64,000 nucleotides of DNA, taken from assembly GCA_013076295.1 (NCBI GenBank), contig RQOL01000658.1, positions 1,860,001 through 1,924,000 of the forward strand. Reading direction: 5' to 3'. Positions 61,601 through 64,000 of the stretch are shown in pieces. The position numbers and the translations under genes are program-made. The notes below the pieces were generated by a model. It did not search any database, was not told the origin of the DNA, and worked only from the letters and a program-made list of their open reading frames with translations. Numbering within the stretch: the stretch's first letter is position 1; every line of letters begins with the position of its first letter. This stretch comes from Sanderia malayensis. Lineage: Eukaryota > Cnidaria > Scyphozoa > Semaeostomeae > Pelagiidae.

Positions 61601-63873
61601 TGCGTTCTTGTCAAAATAAATATGTCGTTTTTGGACCTTCGCGTTTCTGGCGCTGAATAAAATTTAATAACCATTAAATAAGCCAACCAAATATTGTCTC
61701 AAGCCACGACCTGTACCAGGCGTTGTATTCCAGGCCTTAACCACACCTTGTTTAGAACTTGATCATGAGACAACTTGGAGTGAGGTGCAATGAGTTTGCT
61801 TGAATCAACTTTTGATTCCAACATTTTCTTTAATTGTTTATAAGCTCTTATCCTTTTCCAGGATGCTGACATTGCAATTGGTTCCTTCACAATAACCGCA
61901 GAACGCGAGAAAGCAATTGATTTTACAAAACCATTCATGGATTTCACGATGAGTTTGATCATGGAGAAACCACCGCAAGCTGAAGTTAACATATTCGCAT
62001 TTCTACAGCCATTCAAACTGGAACTATGGGTGTCTGTTGCGGCTATAGTAAGTACCATCCCAGTATTACCTCCTTTCATTGCAAGTAATTCATGCAGCTC
62101 ATCAATGAACATCACTGTATTTCCAGGGGGTAAAGATGTTTACTTTTTTGCAGATTTTCATCACTGGTAGTGTGCTGTTTGTCCTTGATCGCTACAGTCC
62201 TGCTGGCTTTCGTGAAGTCGCAATGAAGAAAGGCGAAGGAACGGGTGAAGAGTTTAATCTTCGCAATTCCATTTGGTTCATGGCTGCTTCTATGCTGCAA
62301 CAAGGACCAGATTATACACCACGTGGAGCAGGTGGTAGAATCTTAGCTGCCTCCTTCTGGTTTTTTAGCATAATCATTGTCTCGACGTACACTGCCAACC
62401 TTGCTGCGTTCTTCACAAGTAAGTCACTTATCCACGGGTTTAGATAGCTTCTTTGCTTCAGTACAGCACACAACTCTCAGTGTTGCACATATCCATGGCT
62501 TTAAACAGCCTTGCAACTCTTATACAGCGCGTATGCTTTATTATTGGCTTTCAATATCAAATATACGTCTTATATTCTGTACGAGCTATAAGGATCTGCA
62601 GTGCTGAGAGCTGTAAGAGGCTGCTTGATCATTTGCTCATGTCAGAGCTCGTATTAAACGATTTTCTGACTCGATTATATTTTGCATTGCAGAGAAGAGT
62701 ATGGAGACGAGCATCAAGTCATTGGAAGACTTGGCCAAGCAGGATAAAATCAATTACGGTGTGCTGGATGGGGGACAAACCCAGTCCTTCTTCAAGAACT
62801 CAAAACTCCCCCTCTATCGTAAGATGTACGGACAAATGGAATCGAGGAAGACGTTTGCGAAGTCGACCAGCAGTGCTATTCAGCAAGTGAGAGAGGGTGG
62901 ATATGCTTATCTCACAGAGCATCCCATGCTGAGTTATTACAATCAACAGCAACCTTGTAACACTGTTTTATTAAAGAATTTACTCGAGGCAAAAAGTTAT
63001 GGACTTGGATTGAGAATCGATTCTGAATGGACTAACCCGTTATCTGTGCAGATTCTTAAAGTATGTCATGTTTTAGTTCAGTGCTTGTTTTTGTTCTCTG
63101 CCATTCTTCTTTGATCCTCTCTTTTTTGTTTCACTCTTCAGCACTATATTCTTCTTTAGGTTCATCTACTCTTCTTTGATTTTTTCACTGCTAGATTCTT
63201 TTTTGTGTTGATAATTTTTTTTCTACTCCTCTTTGTTTTGTTTAGTTTTGTTCATAATATATATCGATTATTCTTTACAGAATGGTCCACAGTGATGTCT
63301 CTTTTCTTTTAGCTTCGAGAGAGGGGAGTCGTGGAACAAATTAGACGTAAGTGGTGGGACCAGAAGTCATCTTGTCCTGTCGCTCAGGATGTCAAAGTGA
63401 AGACACCATCACTTGAATTCATGAGTGTTGCAGGAGTTTACGTCATCTTGGCTTGTGGCGCAATTCTTGCCTTGGCTATGCTTTTCGTTGAAGTGAAATA
63501 TCCCGATCTTTTTACGAAGAATTGGAGAACAGCTTGCAAGGTATGAACATGCACGAACATGAACTATTCTGCTATATATACAATGCAATATAACTATTAT
63601 ACAATAGCATACAGATGCCGTATAATGCGATGGCTATTGTGAATATGTTTGTATTTGTCTATTCTCAGGGACAAGTGTCTCTCGACTTTTGAGAGACACT
63701 TGCCTCTGAGAACAGACGGTAATGAGAAACGTGTTTCTCGAAACATCGCATTTGCAAACACGCCTGCTCATGACATATTGGTTTTTCAGCCAAAGCCAAT
63801 ATATGACACAAATGGGGGATATGGTGGGCATGAGAAGAGTTATCTCGACACTATTGATGCTGGCTTTACAAAG
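55642..63873 (+). CDS. Ionotropic glutamate receptor, 3' end beyond window (878 codons seen)
   Basis: Exons: 55642-55909, 56308-56547, 56935-57131, 57618-57671, 57977-58075, 58650-58820, 58916-59023, 59258-59419, 60001-60204, 61862-62047, 62154-62418, 62693-63060, 63313-63540 and 63790-63873, all in phase. There is a signal peptide (MNQLIISLAVIVL), an amino-terminal domain (to about 420), S1 (GPPFIFYDKTKANG, GFCKDLLDRL, TITAEREKAIDF), M1, the pore loop (SMLQQGPD, about 610-616), the M3 gate STYTANLAAF (near SYTANLAAF), S2 and M4 (about 812-835). The AMPA-type ligand residues Arg516 (in TAER), Thr681 (in GGQTQSFF) and Glu727 (in LTEHPM) are present. The donor after 57131 appears to be GC (GAG|GCAAAT), because reading on meets a stop. 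The cytoplasmic tail continues past 64000. A SINE/TTAGGG element fills the intron 60205-61861. Confidence 0.9.
58200..58400. repeat. ~46-bp minisatellite in iGluR intron
   Basis: About four degenerate tandem units (AAGCCCAAAAGGGACATGTA then AGCCCTATGCTAGTCCACAT) lie in the intron 58076-58649. Not coding. Confidence 0.75.
60208..61452 (+). mobile_element. SINE-headed TTAGGG minisatellite element, copy C
   Basis: The longest of the three copies. It starts a few bases after the splice donor of iGluR exon 60001-60204 with TAGCTATTAACATTGTTAAA and matches copy A there. The tRNA-like head (about 60515-60735) has TAGACTAGCGGTAAC near 60643 and B box GGTTCGAAACC near 60683. About six tail units follow with TTAGGG tracts, CCCTAAAGGTGGGCG, the TGCGCAGT dyad and TGACGCATGACATCC. 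Because the three copies share the same head and tail outside the duplicated genes, this is a dispersed family and not just part of the local duplication. Confidence 0.75.
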
Positions 63874-64000
63874 GTGAGAGATGGTGTTTTATCCTTCTTC
63901 GTCAAAGTTGCTTTAACGAGATTGAATGCTGGTTAAAGACTCTCTGTGACTAAAATTGTCAACAGTTTTGCTTCAATGCTATTTAAGAACTGTCTTTAGA

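Overview
The window is animal nuclear DNA. It is AT-rich, with genes split into many exons by GT-AG introns of about 0.1-3 kb, two tRNA genes, TTAGGG-bearing repeats and small DNA transposons. The gene content (a SMURF E3 ligase with C2, WW and HECT domains, the UBX tether ASPSCR1/TUG, an SLC38A10-type transporter, a GABA-B-type class C receptor and an ionotropic glutamate receptor) is metazoan. The gene structures and the nature of the receptors suggest an early-branching invertebrate. A sponge lineage that kept iGluRs, or a cnidarian, is my best guess, but the sequence alone does not settle it. All exon models below were built by eye from splice signals, reading-phase continuity and remembered family sequences; no search was run.

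Layout. (1) 21-1653, minus: a small five-exon gene of unknown function. (2) 2039-18870, minus: a complete 18-exon ASPSCR1/TUG gene. Its sixth intron (about 12.2 kb, 4896-17085) holds two tandem, about 4.3-4.6 kb duplicated plus-strand genes for long coiled-coil proteins (6694-9958 and 13011-16533). Each copy has a repeat element upstream, made of a tRNA-like SINE head and a TTAGGG-containing minisatellite. A tRNA-Pro lies in another TUG intron. (3) 19153-22880, plus: an SLC38A10-like transporter, head-to-head with TUG (282 bp apart), with a tRNA-Leu in one intron. (4) 24434-37919, minus: a 21-exon SMURF gene, complete except for an apparent one-base deletion in the HECT region. (5) 37920-44485: no gene found, but several transposon relics and a local duplication. 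(6) 44486-53423, plus: a 17-exon GABA-B-like receptor. Its very long cytoplasmic tail has a cysteine cluster and ten repeats that resemble the microtubule-binding repeats of tau/MAP2. (7) 55642 to beyond the right edge, plus: an iGluR with AMPA/kainate-like ligand residues. A third copy of the SINE/TTAGGG element lies in one of its introns.

The most notable candidate for something undescribed is the class C receptor whose tail carries tau-like repeats (exons at 51039-51368 and 51933-53423). It would link a neurotransmitter-type receptor directly to microtubules. The second is the pair of fast-diverging coiled-coil genes nested antisense inside TUG. The GABA-B-like and glutamate receptor genes are adjacent and co-oriented, 2.2 kb apart.
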